Shown here piece by piece: positions 14,213-22,263 of a stretch of 64,000 nucleotides of DNA. The DNA is from Novipirellula artificiosorum (GTDB lineage: Bacteria; Planctomycetota; Planctomycetia; Pirellulales; Pirellulaceae). Below the pieces are notes generated by a model. It was not told where the DNA came from, did no database searches, and was given only the letters and a program-made list of their open reading frames with translations. The position numbers and the translations under genes are program-made. Location of the stretch: assembly GCF_007860135.1 (NCBI RefSeq), contig NZ_SJPV01000003.1, positions 340,698 to 404,697 of the forward strand, given 5' to 3'. Within the stretch, counting starts at the first letter, position 1; each line of letters begins with the position of its first letter.

Positions 14213-15025
14213 ATGAGCATGCGTCAGATTGAGCGTCAATTCACGCGGATTGGTGCTCGAGCAAACGTTCATCCGCCGATCGTTCGACGCTGGGGAACGG
14301 CTCTCCGTGAAAAAGTTTCGATCGACATCGGCAACGACGCCGAGGGCGAGTTCTTCGACATCTCGATTCAGCCACCACAGTTGGCCGAAACGCAGGTGAT
14401 CGACGTTCAGCCTTCAATGCGGCACCTGCTGCTGATGTCGCGACAAGACGACGGAAAGCACAAGTTTTTGTGCGGACACCACGAGCGACATTGGTTCGTT
14501 GCTGCTGTTCCTGAACGGGCAGCCGTTTCATCTGTGAAGACAGCTTTCGACGCGCTCAAGCCGGTTGCGGTGCGAGCACTTGAGAACCGTCTTGGAGTGA
14601 AGCCGCGAAAGCGGAATCGTCGACGCAATGAAGCGTTCATCCGTCAGGGAGAGTGGTTCTTCGTCCCGGTCGAAAACCCCGCGTTGGTCGATGAGCGTCT
14701 AGTTCTGCGGAACGAACCGATCGCACGTGGTGGTGGAAAGCCGCACGTCTGCGAAGAAGTGGTTCGACAGGGCGGACAACTGGTTTACATCAGTAACCAG
14801 CACCCGAACGGGTTGACCGAGGGACAGCGAATGCGATTGATAAGTCGCAAGCCTGAACTTCGTCATCTGCACTGGGTCGCTCAACGTCGAAACCCCAGCG
14901 TGTTTGTTCGCGGACGAGTGCGCCATCCGGATCACAAGACGATCATCTTGAACGGTTGGCACCAAGTCTTGATGAACACTGAAAACGAGTCGATCGCAAT
15001 GCGACATGTTGCATTTATCGACTGA
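14213..15025 (+). CDS. Conserved-looking basic protein embedded in the tRNA array, 270 aa
   Basis: The start at 14213 (MSMRQIERQFTRIGARANV) is preceded by GAAAGG; an in-frame TTG at 14189 is less likely. The protein is soluble, rich in Arg and His, with a very basic patch 'VKPRKRNRRRN' near residue 135. A motif-rich C-terminal half (GGGKPHVCEEV... HLHWVAQRRNPSVFVRGRVRHPDHKTIIL) follows. That composition would suit RNA binding, but this is inference. No family is recognised. Its position inside the tRNA/Y RNA array, upstream of ro60, makes a role in the same RNA system plausible. A UUCG hairpin follows the stop. Confidence 0.75.
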   Translation: MSMRQIERQFTRIGARANVHPPIVRRWGTALREKVSIDIGNDAEGEFFDISIQPPQLAETQVIDVQPSMRHLLLMSRQDDGKHKFLCGHHERHWFVAAVPERAAVSSVKTAFDALKPVAVRALENRLGVKPRKRNRRRNEAFIRQGEWFFVPVENPALVDERLVLRNEPIARGGGKPHVCEEVVRQGGQLVYISNQHPNGLTEGQRMRLISRKPELRHLHWVAQRRNPSVFVRGRVRHPDHKTIILNGWHQVLMNTENESIAMRHVAFID

Positions 15026-15033
15026 ATTTCGGT

Positions 15034-15051
15034 CCCGCACTTCGGTGCGGG
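15034..15051 (+). terminator. UUCG-capped hairpin downstream of the 270-aa gene
   Basis: CCCGCAC-TTCG-GTGCGGG forms a very stable hairpin nine bases after the stop codon. No T-run follows and tRNA-Thr starts at 15064, so it is more likely an mRNA 3'-end or processing block than a terminator. Confidence 0.6.
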
Positions 15052-15063
15052 GCCATTTCCCAA

Positions 15064-15137
15064 GCCGACGTGGCTCGATGCAGAAAGGCACCGCTCTTGT
15101 AAAGCGGCTCATGCTGGTGCGAACCCAGTCGTCGGCT
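15064..15137 (+). tRNA. tRNA-Thr (TGT)
   Basis: Acceptor GCCGACG/CGTCGGC. Anticodon arm CCGCT-CTTGTAA-AGCGG. T-arm GCTGG-TGCGAAC-CCAGT. Confidence 0.87.
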
Positions 15138-15169
15138 CTTGTGACTATGAACGAACAAAGCAATCAAAT

Positions 15170-15241
15170 GACTCGCGGGTGTGCTGGATAGCATGACAGT
15201 CTTCGAAACTGTCGGACCAGGTTCGATTCCTGGGCGGGTTA
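15170..15241 (+). tRNA. tRNA-Arg (TCG)
   Basis: Acceptor GACTCGC/GCGGGTT with wobble pairs. Anticodon arm ACAGT-CTTCGAA-ACTGT. T-arm CCAGG-TTCGATT-CCTGG. Confidence 0.85.
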
Positions 15242-15249
15242 CTCAAAAT

Positions 15250-15322
15250 GTTCTCGGAGTGTGCCGGAATAGCACGCGACTTTGCGAAGGTCGTAGACCA
15301 GGTTCGATTCCTGGCGAGAGCA
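15250..15322 (+). tRNA. tRNA-Arg (GCG)
   Basis: Acceptor GTTCTCG/CGAGAGC. Anticodon arm CGACT-TTGCGAA-GGTCG. T-arm CCAGG-TTCGATT-CCTGG. A GCG anticodon replaces the usual bacterial ACG. Confidence 0.83.
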
Positions 15323-15324
15323 CT

Positions 15325-15400
15325 GACTGATCGACTGCAGACTCGGATTACATCTTGAAAATGTGAACCATCTGAGTTGTACCTTCGCCGATTGGTCTTT
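15325..15400 (+). ncRNA. Y RNA-like unit 1 (no tRNA-like domain)
   Basis: H1 GACTGATCGAC pairs with GCCGATTGGTC (one A-C), followed by TCTTT. H2 CTCGGAT pairs with ATCTGAG. The conserved left TGC.. and right ACCTTCG internal-loop bases are present. The distal part is only a small hairpin ACAT-CTTGAAA-ATGT, resembling a Ser(TGA) anticodon arm. It starts two bases after tRNA-Arg, so it is probably released with it. Confidence 0.75.
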
Positions 15401-15492
15401 GCACAGTTAAACGTTTTCACACTCAAACCGGAGCAGAACGATGCGATACGAACATCAGTATGACGACGACAACGCCCTCTGCTTTCGAGCCG

Positions 15493-15657
15493 ATGAGCAA
15501 ACGTCGTAAGGGCTACCCGTCGGAAACGAAAGTCAAACGCGGAGTCCGAATCATCCAAGGCAAGCAGCTCGAGGAGAAACTCGGCCGAAACGACCTGTGC
15601 CCATGCGGCAGCGGTCAGCGGTTCAAAAGTTGTTGCCTACGATCGGGGCGTCTGTGA
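15493..15657 (+). CDS. SEC-C motif protein, about 54 aa
   Basis: The C-terminus reads [18 protein letters not shown], the complete zinc-binding SEC-C motif (CxCxSG..KYKxCC type) found at the end of SecA and in many small proteins. The start at 15493 ([14 protein letters not shown]) lies inside the end of a 22-codon frame (15441-15509, preceded by GGAG), so translation may be coupled to that leader peptide. An upstream in-frame ATG at 15460 would give 65 aa. It lies between two Y RNA-like units. Confidence 0.75.
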   Translation: MSKRRKGYPSETKVKRGVRIIQGKQLEEKLGRNDLCPCGSGQRFKSCCLRSGRL

Positions 15658-15733
15658 TGGCGTCAATCGCGACGACTACTTTTAGAGACGACGACTGAAT
15701 GAAACACGCTCGCGGCAACCCCGCGAGCAACAA

Positions 15734-15804
15734 AACGCTGGAGCCAGATGGCTAGGCGGCCGGCTGCAACCCGGTTTAAGTGGGTTCGACTCCCACCAGC
15801 GTTT
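15734..15804 (+). tRNA. tRNA-Cys (GCA)
   Basis: Acceptor AACGCTG/CAGCGTT. Anticodon loop CTGCAAC on CCGG/CCGG. T-arm GTGGG-TTCGACT-CCCAC. Last canonical tRNA of the array; the next Y RNA-like unit begins two bases downstream. Confidence 0.88.
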
Positions 15805-15806
15805 CT

Positions 15807-15881
15807 TGATCGACCAACTGACGAATCGGAATACATCTTTGCTAAAGAACCGTCTGATTTAAAACCTTCGCTGGCCGATCA
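15807..15881 (+). ncRNA. Y RNA-like unit 2 (no tRNA-like domain)
   Basis: H1 TGATCGACC/GGCCGATCA (one A-C). H2 AATCGGA/TCTGATT, a different sequence from unit 1 but still paired. Conserved ATACAT on the left and ACCTTCG on the right. The distal part is a short hairpin around TTTGCTAAA (Ser GCT-like loop). Confidence 0.72.
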
Positions 15882-15890
15882 CAACACAAA

Positions 15891-16056
15891 GTTCAACTGC
15901 CTGCTGGGAATACATGAGGAGCCTAAGGTAGCGATGTCGGGCGACCGGCTAGTGAATGGCGCCGGAGTCTCTTGTAGACGAAGGGGCCAGTCAACGATCA
16001 GCAACCGCTGAAACGGACGTTCTTACCCTCTCAACAACAACTTCGTTGGACTTTTA
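15891..16056 (+). ncRNA. Y RNA-like unit 3 (long distal domain)
   Basis: H1 GTTCAAC/GTTGGAC, then TTTT. H2 TGGGA/TCTCA, a compensatory change relative to the other units. Conserved CTGCC and ATACAT on the left and ACAACTTCG on the right. The ~110-nt distal part has no T-loop motif and no evident tRNA fold. Confidence 0.68.
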
Positions 16057-16063
16057 CAAAACA

Positions 16064-16190
16064 TGGCGACTGCCGGCTTGGAATCCATCCACCAATGATT
16101 GCGTCCAGTGAGTCTGGGGATCGTGGCAACACGATCGGTAGGTTCGATTCCTATGCGTTAGTGATCTGAGTCATTACCTCGTCGCCATTT
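16064..16190 (+). ncRNA. Y RNA-like unit 4 (atypical tRNA-like domain)
   Basis: H1 ATGGCGAC/GTCGCCAT, then TT. H2 CTTGGA/TCTGAG. Distal part: hairpin CCAG..CTGG, a strong GATCGTG-GCAA-CACGATC hairpin, and a T-arm GTAGG-TTCGATT-CCTAT. No second acceptor strand follows, so the tRNA mimic is incomplete. Confidence 0.72.
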
Positions 16191-16197
16191 ACAAAAC

Positions 16198-16336
16198 ACG
16201 ACTGACTGCCTGATTGGACTACATCACCTCGACTGTCGTGGGTTCGAGTCCCACCGAAGTGAACCTTGTGTTCGCTTCGTAGCTCAGTTGGTAGAGCATC
16301 GAATTGTCTGATTAACAAACTTCGTCAATCGTTTTT
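16198..16336 (+). ncRNA. Y RNA-like unit 5 with permuted tRNA-like domain
   Basis: H1 ACGACTGAC/GTCAATCGT (one C-A), then TTTT. H2 TTGGAC/GTCTGA. Between them, in permuted order: T-arm GTGGG-TTCGAGT-CCCAC, acceptor 3' strand CGAAGTG, 11-nt linker, acceptor 5' strand CGCTTCG, D-arm GCTC-AGTTGGTA-GAGC. TCGA/TCGA joins the domain to the Y stem where an anticodon arm would be. Confidence 0.85.
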
Positions 16337-16356
16337 ACACAACAACCACAGAACAA

Positions 16357-16492
16357 GGCGACTGCCGGTTCGGAGTACATAGGTTAGAGCGCGTCGCGAG
16401 AGCGACGAGGTCGCGGGTTCAAGCCCCGCTCGGTATCTGCAAGGAATGCCGATAGCTCAGGAAAAAACCTCTGGCCACAAACTTCGTCGCCC
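16357..16492 (+). ncRNA. Y RNA-like unit 6, Y stem inserted in the D-loop
   Basis: H1 GGCGAC/GTCGCC. H2 CGGAG/CTCTG. Distal domain: GAGC, a CGTCGC-GAGA-GCGACG hairpin in the anticodon-arm position, T-arm GCGGG-TTCAAGC-CCCGC, acceptor TCGGTAT...ATGCCGA, then TA-GCTC-AG. GCTC pairs with the GAGC upstream, so the tRNA fold is permuted within the D-loop. Confidence 0.82.
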
Positions 16493-16512
16493 CCTTCAAC
16501 TTAGCACCCGTA

Positions 16513-16652
16513 CACGACTAACTGCCGCATCGGAGTACATCGACTCTTAATCGAAAGGTGTGGGTTCGATTCCCACCGAGCAAGCATCGGCTCGCTCGTA
16601 GTTTAATTGGCAGAACATTTTCTCTGAGCAACCACTTCGTTAGTCGCGTTTT
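16513..16652 (+). ncRNA. Y RNA-like unit 7 with permuted tRNA-like domain and a Lys-like anticodon loop
   Basis: H1 CACGACTAAC/GTTAGTCGCG (one mismatch), then TTTT. H2 TCGGAG/CTCTGA. Distal domain: hairpin TCGA-CTCTTAA-TCGA (CTT in anticodon position), T-arm GTGGG-TTCGATT-CCCAC, acceptor CGAGC...GCTCG, D-arm GTTT-AATTGGCA-GAAC. The Y stem enters between the D-arm and anticodon arm. Confidence 0.82.
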
Positions 16653-16790
16653 CCCAATCGTCTCGAGAGATCGAACTATGCGTGTTTTACATTCCTGTTT
16701 CGCCATTACGACCGGCCGCGAGTAAATCCAAGCTCGCGGTTCAACAGAGAACACACATGCACAATTCAGTCTTTCAACGATTACGGAAAC

Positions 16791-17162
16791 ATGAAAACCA
16801 CAACCGAAAGCCGATCCAAAACCGTGACGACCGTCGCGGCCAGGATCGCTGGCGAAGACATCGCCAAAGGTGACTATGTCACCATCCTCAGCGAGATCAC
16901 CGAGCTTCCGTCCTACTTATGGGACCGCTCGGGAATCTCGCAACCCATCGACGAACTCGTTCGACTTCGCTACTTGCCACGCGCAGCCGGCGAACCGCAC
17001 AGAGTCGTCGCCGTTTGCTTGCCTTTCGTTTACGCGAAGCGACCCAAGGGAAACCTGATCGCTTTCGACACACGACAGCAACAACTCGTCCGGCTGGACC
17101 GAGCCAACGGCCGTTCCCTTTGGAAACAATTGGGAAAGACCACCAAGAAGAAAACGAAATAG
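16791..17162 (+). CDS. Basic hypothetical protein between Y RNA-like units, 123 aa
   Basis: Starts MKTTTESRSKTVTTVAARIA and ends with a lysine-rich tail (KQLGKTTKKKTK). The middle (GDYVTILSEITELPSYLWD... VVAVCLPFVYAKRPKGNLIAFDTRQQQLVRLD) looks like a small beta-rich domain. The family is not recognised. It is flanked on both sides by Y RNA-like units on the same strand and ends 11 bases before unit 8. A role in binding or processing these RNAs is only suggested by position and charge. Confidence 0.75.
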   Translation: MKTTTESRSKTVTTVAARIAGEDIAKGDYVTILSEITELPSYLWDRSGISQPIDELVRLRYLPRAAGEPHRVVAVCLPFVYAKRPKGNLIAFDTRQQQLVRLDRANGRSLWKQLGKTTKKKTK

Positions 17163-17173
17163 AAAGCGCACAT

Positions 17174-17326
17174 GATCGACTGCCGATTCGGAGTACATGC
17201 TTCAGGAGCCGGGTGTCGTGGGTTCGAGCCCCACCGGCGCAACTGCCATTCGCAAGAAAGCAGCGCCGTAGCTCAGTGGTAGAGCACCGTAAAACCCTCT
17301 GGTCACAACTTCGTCGATCGCGTTTC
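17174..17326 (+). ncRNA. Y RNA-like unit 8 with permuted tRNA-like domain
   Basis: H1 GATCGAC/GTCGATC perfect, followed by a T-rich tail. H2 TCGGAG/CTCTGG. Distal domain: T-arm GTGGG-TTCGAGC-CCCAC, acceptor CGGCGC, 22-nt linker, GCGCCG, then TA-GCTC-AGTGGTA-GAGC D-arm. The acceptor halves match each other and no other unit, which shows the order is truly permuted. Confidence 0.87.
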
Positions 17327-17368
17327 TTTGCATCACTACTTCATCAAACAACACAGAACATCGAAACA

Positions 17369-17491
17369 CACTCGGCTGCCGGTTCGGAGTACATGGCAAA
17401 TGACCGCAAGGTCTAGCGGGTTCAAGTCCCGCCCCGTCCGCTTGTAAATAGACGGACGGGTTCTCTGGCCAACACTTCGCCGAGTGCTTTT
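17369..17491 (+). ncRNA. Y RNA-like unit 9, D-arm lost, GNRA hairpin present
   Basis: H1 CACTCGGC/GCCGAGTG perfect, then CTTTT. H2 TCGGAG/CTCTGG. Distal domain: GACC-GCAA-GGTC, T-arm GCGGG-TTCAAGT-CCCGC, acceptor CCCGTCC...GGACGGG. The D-arm is absent. Confidence 0.85.
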
Positions 17492-17528
17492 CGATTTAAC
17501 AACACAAATCCATCGTGTTGCGCTGGCG

Positions 17529-17552
17529 GCCCCACTTCGTTCGGGGCGTTTC
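17529..17552 (+). terminator. Hairpin at the end of the Y RNA cluster
   Basis: GCCCC-ACTTCGTT-CGGGGC followed by GTTT, about 40 bases after unit 9. It is a plausible transcript end for the tRNA/Y RNA array. Confidence 0.6.
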
Positions 17553-17567
17553 CACGCGGTTGCGAAT

Positions 17568-17602
17568 GAAATTTGAAGGGTGAAGAGTGAATGGTGAAAG
17601 TT
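17568..17602. repeat. Repeat arm flanking the four-helix-bundle gene (left)
   Basis: ATTTGAAGGGTGAAGAGTGA lies directly at the 3' end of the minus-strand gene 17601-17948. Its inverted partner lies at 18000-18033. Confidence 0.8.
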
Positions 17603-17948
17603 AGTCGCGGAGTTTCTTGACGATGGACGTCAGGATTGCGACTAGTTCGTTGCATTCATCCATCATCGGCTGGAGTCGATCCTGTGGAACGATTTCAGTT
17701 TCTGCTAGCAGCCGAAGCCAGTACAGCGTTTCGCGTGCTTCCTTGCAGGCGATGTTGTACTTCAAGCGGAAGTCTTTGCGGCTTTGGCTTGCTTGCCCCT
17801 CTTCAACGTTCGCACCGATCGAAGTTCCAGAACGAATCAATTGGCGGCTCAGTGTTTCCGCAACACCACTATGCTCTTCCAGAGTCTGGCAGAGTTTCAC
17901 AATTCGCTTTGCAAACGCGAACGTTCGTTCGGGCAAGTCTGTCTTCAT
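17601..17948 (-). CDS. Four-helix bundle protein (23S rRNA IVP / S23 family)
   Basis: I chose the ATG at 17948 (MKTDLPERTFAFAKRIVKLC). Family hallmarks: 'RQLIRSGTSIGANVEEGQASQSRKDF' near residues 50-75 and 'KEARETLYWLRLLAE' near residue 90. Length (115 aa) is typical. Members occur in 23S rRNA intervening sequences and near mobile or diversity-generating elements; the structure is a pentameric four-helix bundle and biochemical function is unclear. The gene is opposite in direction to its neighbours and is bracketed by inverted repeats, so it looks like a small mobile insertion between the Y RNA cluster and ro60. Confidence 0.9.
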   Translation of the reverse strand: MKTDLPERTFAFAKRIVKLCQTLEEHSGVAETLSRQLIRSGTSIGANVEEGQASQSRKDFRLKYNIACKEARETLYWLRLLAETEIVPQDRLQPMMDECNELVAILTSIVKKLRD

Positions 17949-17999
17949 AAACAACAAATCAAACGCGAGTGTCAGGGCCTTACATCGTAACACCCTTTC

Positions 18000-18033
18000 C
18001 TTTCACACTTCACCCCTCACTCTTCAAACTTCG
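18000..18033. repeat. Repeat arm flanking the four-helix-bundle gene (right)
   Basis: TTTCACACTTCACCCCTCAC followed by TCTTCAAACTTC, the inverted partner of 17568-17602. It ends three bases before the ro60 start codon and leaves no room for a normal Shine-Dalgarno sequence. Confidence 0.8.
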
Positions 18034-18035
18034 TC

Positions 18036-19718
<1,683 letters not shown>

Positions 19719-19777
19719 CGTGGGATAAGCATCCTGCTTGTCAAATTCGTCAGGCTAGAAGCCTAACCCACAACGAA

Positions 19778-19812
19778 ACGCCCGCGGAGGAACAATCCCC
19801 CGCGGGCGTTTT
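19778..19812 (+). terminator. Intrinsic terminator of ro60
   Basis: AACGCCCGCGG pairs with CCGCGGGCGTT, followed by TTCTATTTCT. A near-copy lies at 20653-20690. Confidence 0.85.
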
Positions 19813-19891
19813 CTATTTCTGCTCTACACCCGCCCTTGTTTGATCTCTATTTCGCTTCTGCGCCGTGCAGGTATAATCGGGGGCGAGGCAA

Positions 19892-20473
19892 ATGATGAAT
19901 ACTGCTCAAAAGGTCTACACGATGCTCGGCAACGAATCACTTTGGGATGTTGCTGCGCGCTGCCATGAATTGCTCACTAATGCGGGAATCGCCTATTCCG
20001 TTTGCGGAGGCGTCGCTGTTTGCCTTCACGGATACCAACGAAATACGACGGACTTGGATATAGTCATTCGATCCGAAGACAGCGATTCGGTCCGACACGT
20101 CTTGACGGAGGCTGGATTTGTTTGGGATTCAGAGAAAGCTGAGTTCCGCACCCAAAACGGCATCGCCATTCAGTTTCTGATTGCTGGTCACAAAGCTGGC
20201 AAGGGAAGCGAAGTCGCGGTATCAGAGCCGATTGGCGATCTGAACGTCGAGCAGATCGAAGGGTTATCCGTCGTTCGGCTCTCTCGACTAATCGAAATGA
20301 AGATCGCCTGCGGCATGAGCAATCTGCGTCGCACTCACAAGGACTTCGCCGACGTGGTGGAACTGATCGCAATCCGCCACCTCGATGGATCGTTCGCTCG
20401 CTTCTTACACAAATCGCTCCGACCCACGTTTCGTGAACTTGTGCGCAATGCCGCTGGATCAGACGAAGAATGA
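19892..20473 (+). CDS. Nucleotidyltransferase-fold protein (AbiEii/MNT-like)
   Basis: A 193-aa protein with 'YSVCGGVAVCLHGYQRNTTDLDIVI' near residues 35-60: a GG...DxD catalytic core of the pol-beta nucleotidyltransferase superfamily, in the form seen in AbiEii toxins and minimal nucleotidyltransferases. The third acidic residue may be in 'AIQFLIAG' or the 'DFADVVELI' helix. No antitoxin gene is adjacent. It is flanked by the true 3' end of ro60 and a second relic 3' end, so it was inserted in, or replaced part of, a duplicated ro60 locus. Confidence 0.75.
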   Translation: MMNTAQKVYTMLGNESLWDVAARCHELLTNAGIAYSVCGGVAVCLHGYQRNTTDLDIVIRSEDSDSVRHVLTEAGFVWDSEKAEFRTQNGIAIQFLIAGHKAGKGSEVAVSEPIGDLNVEQIEGLSVVRLSRLIEMKIACGMSNLRRTHKDFADVVELIAIRHLDGSFARFLHKSLRPTFRELVRNAAGSDEE

Positions 20474-20547
20474 TTGCCGGAATCGACATCCAATCCCACT
20501 GAACCAGACTGACGGGTAGTGGACGTCACCGCAATAGCATGTTTTCG

Positions 20548-20576
20548 CACTTCGCCCGTCACCCTTCAAACTTCAT
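20548..20576. repeat. Dispersed repeat arm upstream of the ro60 relic
   Basis: GCACTTCGCCCGTCACCCTTCAAACTTCATTG is one arm of the family seen next to the true ro60 start. Confidence 0.7.
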
Positions 20577-20693
20577 TGACGCATCCCGCTTCGTCCGCGA
20601 AGTGGAGGCAGTCGAACTGTAACGTAGTGGATCTTGCCAAAGATCCCTCATCGCGAAACGCCCGCGGAGGACCAATCCTTCGCGGGCGTTCGT
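20577..20693 (+). pseudogene. Relic of a second ro60 3' end with terminator
   Basis: GCATCCCGCTTCGTCCGCGA and the following bases repeat the last ~45 bases of ro60 (coding [11 protein letters not shown] and the stop), with only a few changes. The terminator hairpin is repeated too (20653-20690). The rest of the gene is missing. Confidence 0.88.
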
Positions 20694-20767
20694 TAATTTG
20701 GGCCGGATCAGCGTCAGATATCGCTATTTCCTATTGGATACGTATAATCGTCCTGGAAAGGTAAAAC

Positions 20768-21157
20768 ATGAACATCGACCTCACCACTCCCGCGTTGCTT
20801 TTCTCAACAATATCATTGCTCTTGCTTGCCTACACCAACCGGTTTCTCGCCTTGGCAACCGTTATCCGCACGTTGCACCGAGAGTACCAGAAGACACCAG
20901 ATCCAGTGGCTGCCGCACAAATCGCAAACCTACGACGGCGGGTGAACTTGATTCGCGACATGCAGACTCTTGGTGTCGCTAGCCTGCTGTCATGCACGGT
21001 GTGCATGGGGTTGCTGTTTGCAGGAATGGCTTTCTTTGGTAAAGTCGTGTTCGCGATCAGTCTCGTTCTGATGGTCGGATCGTTGACCATTTCACTGATT
21101 GAGATTCGCATGTCGATCGGCGCGTTGAATCTGCAACTGAGCGATATGGAAAAGTAG
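20768..21157 (+). CDS. DUF2721 family membrane protein
   Basis: A 129-aa integral membrane protein. Three membrane segments: an N-terminal anchor (residues ~6-30, LLFSTISLLLLAYTNRFLAL) and two C-terminal helices (~75-95 and ~98-118). A basic cytoplasmic loop 'RTLHREYQKTPDPVAAAQIANLRRRVNLIR' lies between the first and second, typical of DUF2721. Function is unknown. Confidence 0.8.
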   Translation: MNIDLTTPALLFSTISLLLLAYTNRFLALATVIRTLHREYQKTPDPVAAAQIANLRRRVNLIRDMQTLGVASLLSCTVCMGLLFAGMAFFGKVVFAISLVLMVGSLTISLIEIRMSIGALNLQLSDMEK

Positions 21158-21196
21158 ACGCAAAGCCGATCCGTCTAAAAAATCTCGCCCGACAAA

Positions 21197-21607
21197 CTAC
21201 TGCGGAGGAATCATCCAACACGAATCGTGTTGCTCCATCTCGATGTGCGGATAGTAGCTCGCCGCTGCGGGAGCCGCTAACAAGATCAGCCGAGTCTCCA
21301 GCCCTGCATGCTCATGCGTCACATGAATGAGCTTGCGTCCAATCCCGTGCCCCTGGTGAGCCACATCAACGGCCAGGTCCGACAGATAGGTGCAATAAGC
21401 AAAGTCCGTGATCGCTCGCGACACGCCGACCAGCGTTCCGTCAGCATCCCGCGCTGTCACGACCAAGTCCGCCCCCGCCAGCATCTTCGCAATCCGCGCC
21501 GAATCATCCACCGGCCGTCGCTCCGCCAACGTCGACCGGCGAAGGACGTCAATAAACTCCGTTGGCGGAAGCTCAGGCTCGATTACGTAATTCATCTGCT
21601 TGCTCAT
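21197..21607 (-). CDS. GNAT-family N-acetyltransferase
   Basis: The start at 21607 ([15 protein letters not shown]) lies one base after the stop of the restored metallophosphoesterase frame. The 136-aa protein has the acetyl-CoA-binding stretch '[21 protein letters not shown]' near residues 75-95 and '[17 protein letters not shown]' at the end, like small YhbS/YjdJ-type acetyltransferases. The substrate is unknown. Confidence 0.85.
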   Translation of the reverse strand: MSKQMNYVIEPELPPTEFIDVLRRSTLAERRPVDDSARIAKMLAGADLVVTARDADGTLVGVSRAITDFAYCTYLSDLAVDVAHQGHGIGRKLIHVTHEHAGLETRLILLAAPAAASYYPHIEMEQHDSCWMIPPQ

Positions 21608-21608
21608 T

Positions 21609-22263
21609 TCAAACCTCAACGACAAATCCATTGTTCTTCAACTTCGCTGCGAGATTGCAGCATGAACAGTTGATGTACTGCGTTGCACCGCGAGTGAACA
21701 TCCCGTAGTTGCTGACACCTTTCTCGTCGTGCAAATGACCGAAGGCATGTATCTTCGGCTTGATCCGTGCTTCAACGTGTCTGCGTAGGGCAGCAGCCGA
21801 CCTGAACGAGTTCCTTCGACTCGATGTCGTGCGTGATATCCAAGACGCCCTTTGGAGGACCGTGCGTGATCAGGATGTCCACATCGTCGGGAACTGATTG
21901 CCAAGCGAGATCAAGTTGCCCTCGCTTCTTCATGTACGCCCAATCGTGAAAGCGAGGCGTGTAGGGCGAACCGAACAACTTCAGCCCGTTCCACTGCATT
22001 GACTCATGGACCAGGAACCGAACACCGGGATACTCCTCAGCGCGGATCAGTCCCTGTTCCACGGCGGTCGAGTGATTCCCCGGCACAAACACCTTGGTTG
22101 CGATGCCTAACGCCGAGTACCAATCAAAGAACCGTCTCGCCTCGGGTTCATTCATCCAGGCATTGCCATGCGTTGACTCGTCCCCGCAATGAATCACCAA
22201 GTCCACTTCAGGAACCTGCAATCCAAGATGCTCGTTGTGAGTGTCAGAAATGAACCAAATCTT
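21609..22263 (-). pseudogene. Metallophosphoesterase, frameshifted and 5'-truncated
   Basis: Calcineurin-type motifs are clear: '[10 protein letters not shown]' (DxH), '[10 protein letters not shown]' (GDxxxxG), 'VPGNHS' (GNHD/E type) and 'LITHGPPKG'. The frame breaks near 21790 after 'LVQVGCC'. One base shift restores ALRRHVEARIKPKIHAFGHL and onwards ('GHLH' motif) to a stop at 21609. No start codon precedes the first motif, because sequence from another gene joins it at about 22260. Two defects make it a pseudogene, although one could be a sequencing error. Confidence 0.82.

Noticed and set aside
10497..15804. CRISPR array suggested by regular repeats of GGTTCGANTCC
   Set aside because: The repeats are tRNA T-arms with unequal spacing and no constant 28-37 bp repeat; no cas genes are present.
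15325..17491. tRNAs interrupted by ~120-nt introns
   Set aside because: In the intron model a 5' half should match the 3' half of the next unit. The acceptor strands instead pair only within one unit (e.g. CGGCGC with GCGCCG, CCCGTCC with GGACGGG), so the order is permuted.
15325..17491. Small self-cleaving ribozymes or group I introns as explanation of the conserved flanks
   Set aside because: No hammerhead, HDV, twister or group I core motif is visible, and the units are too short for group I introns.
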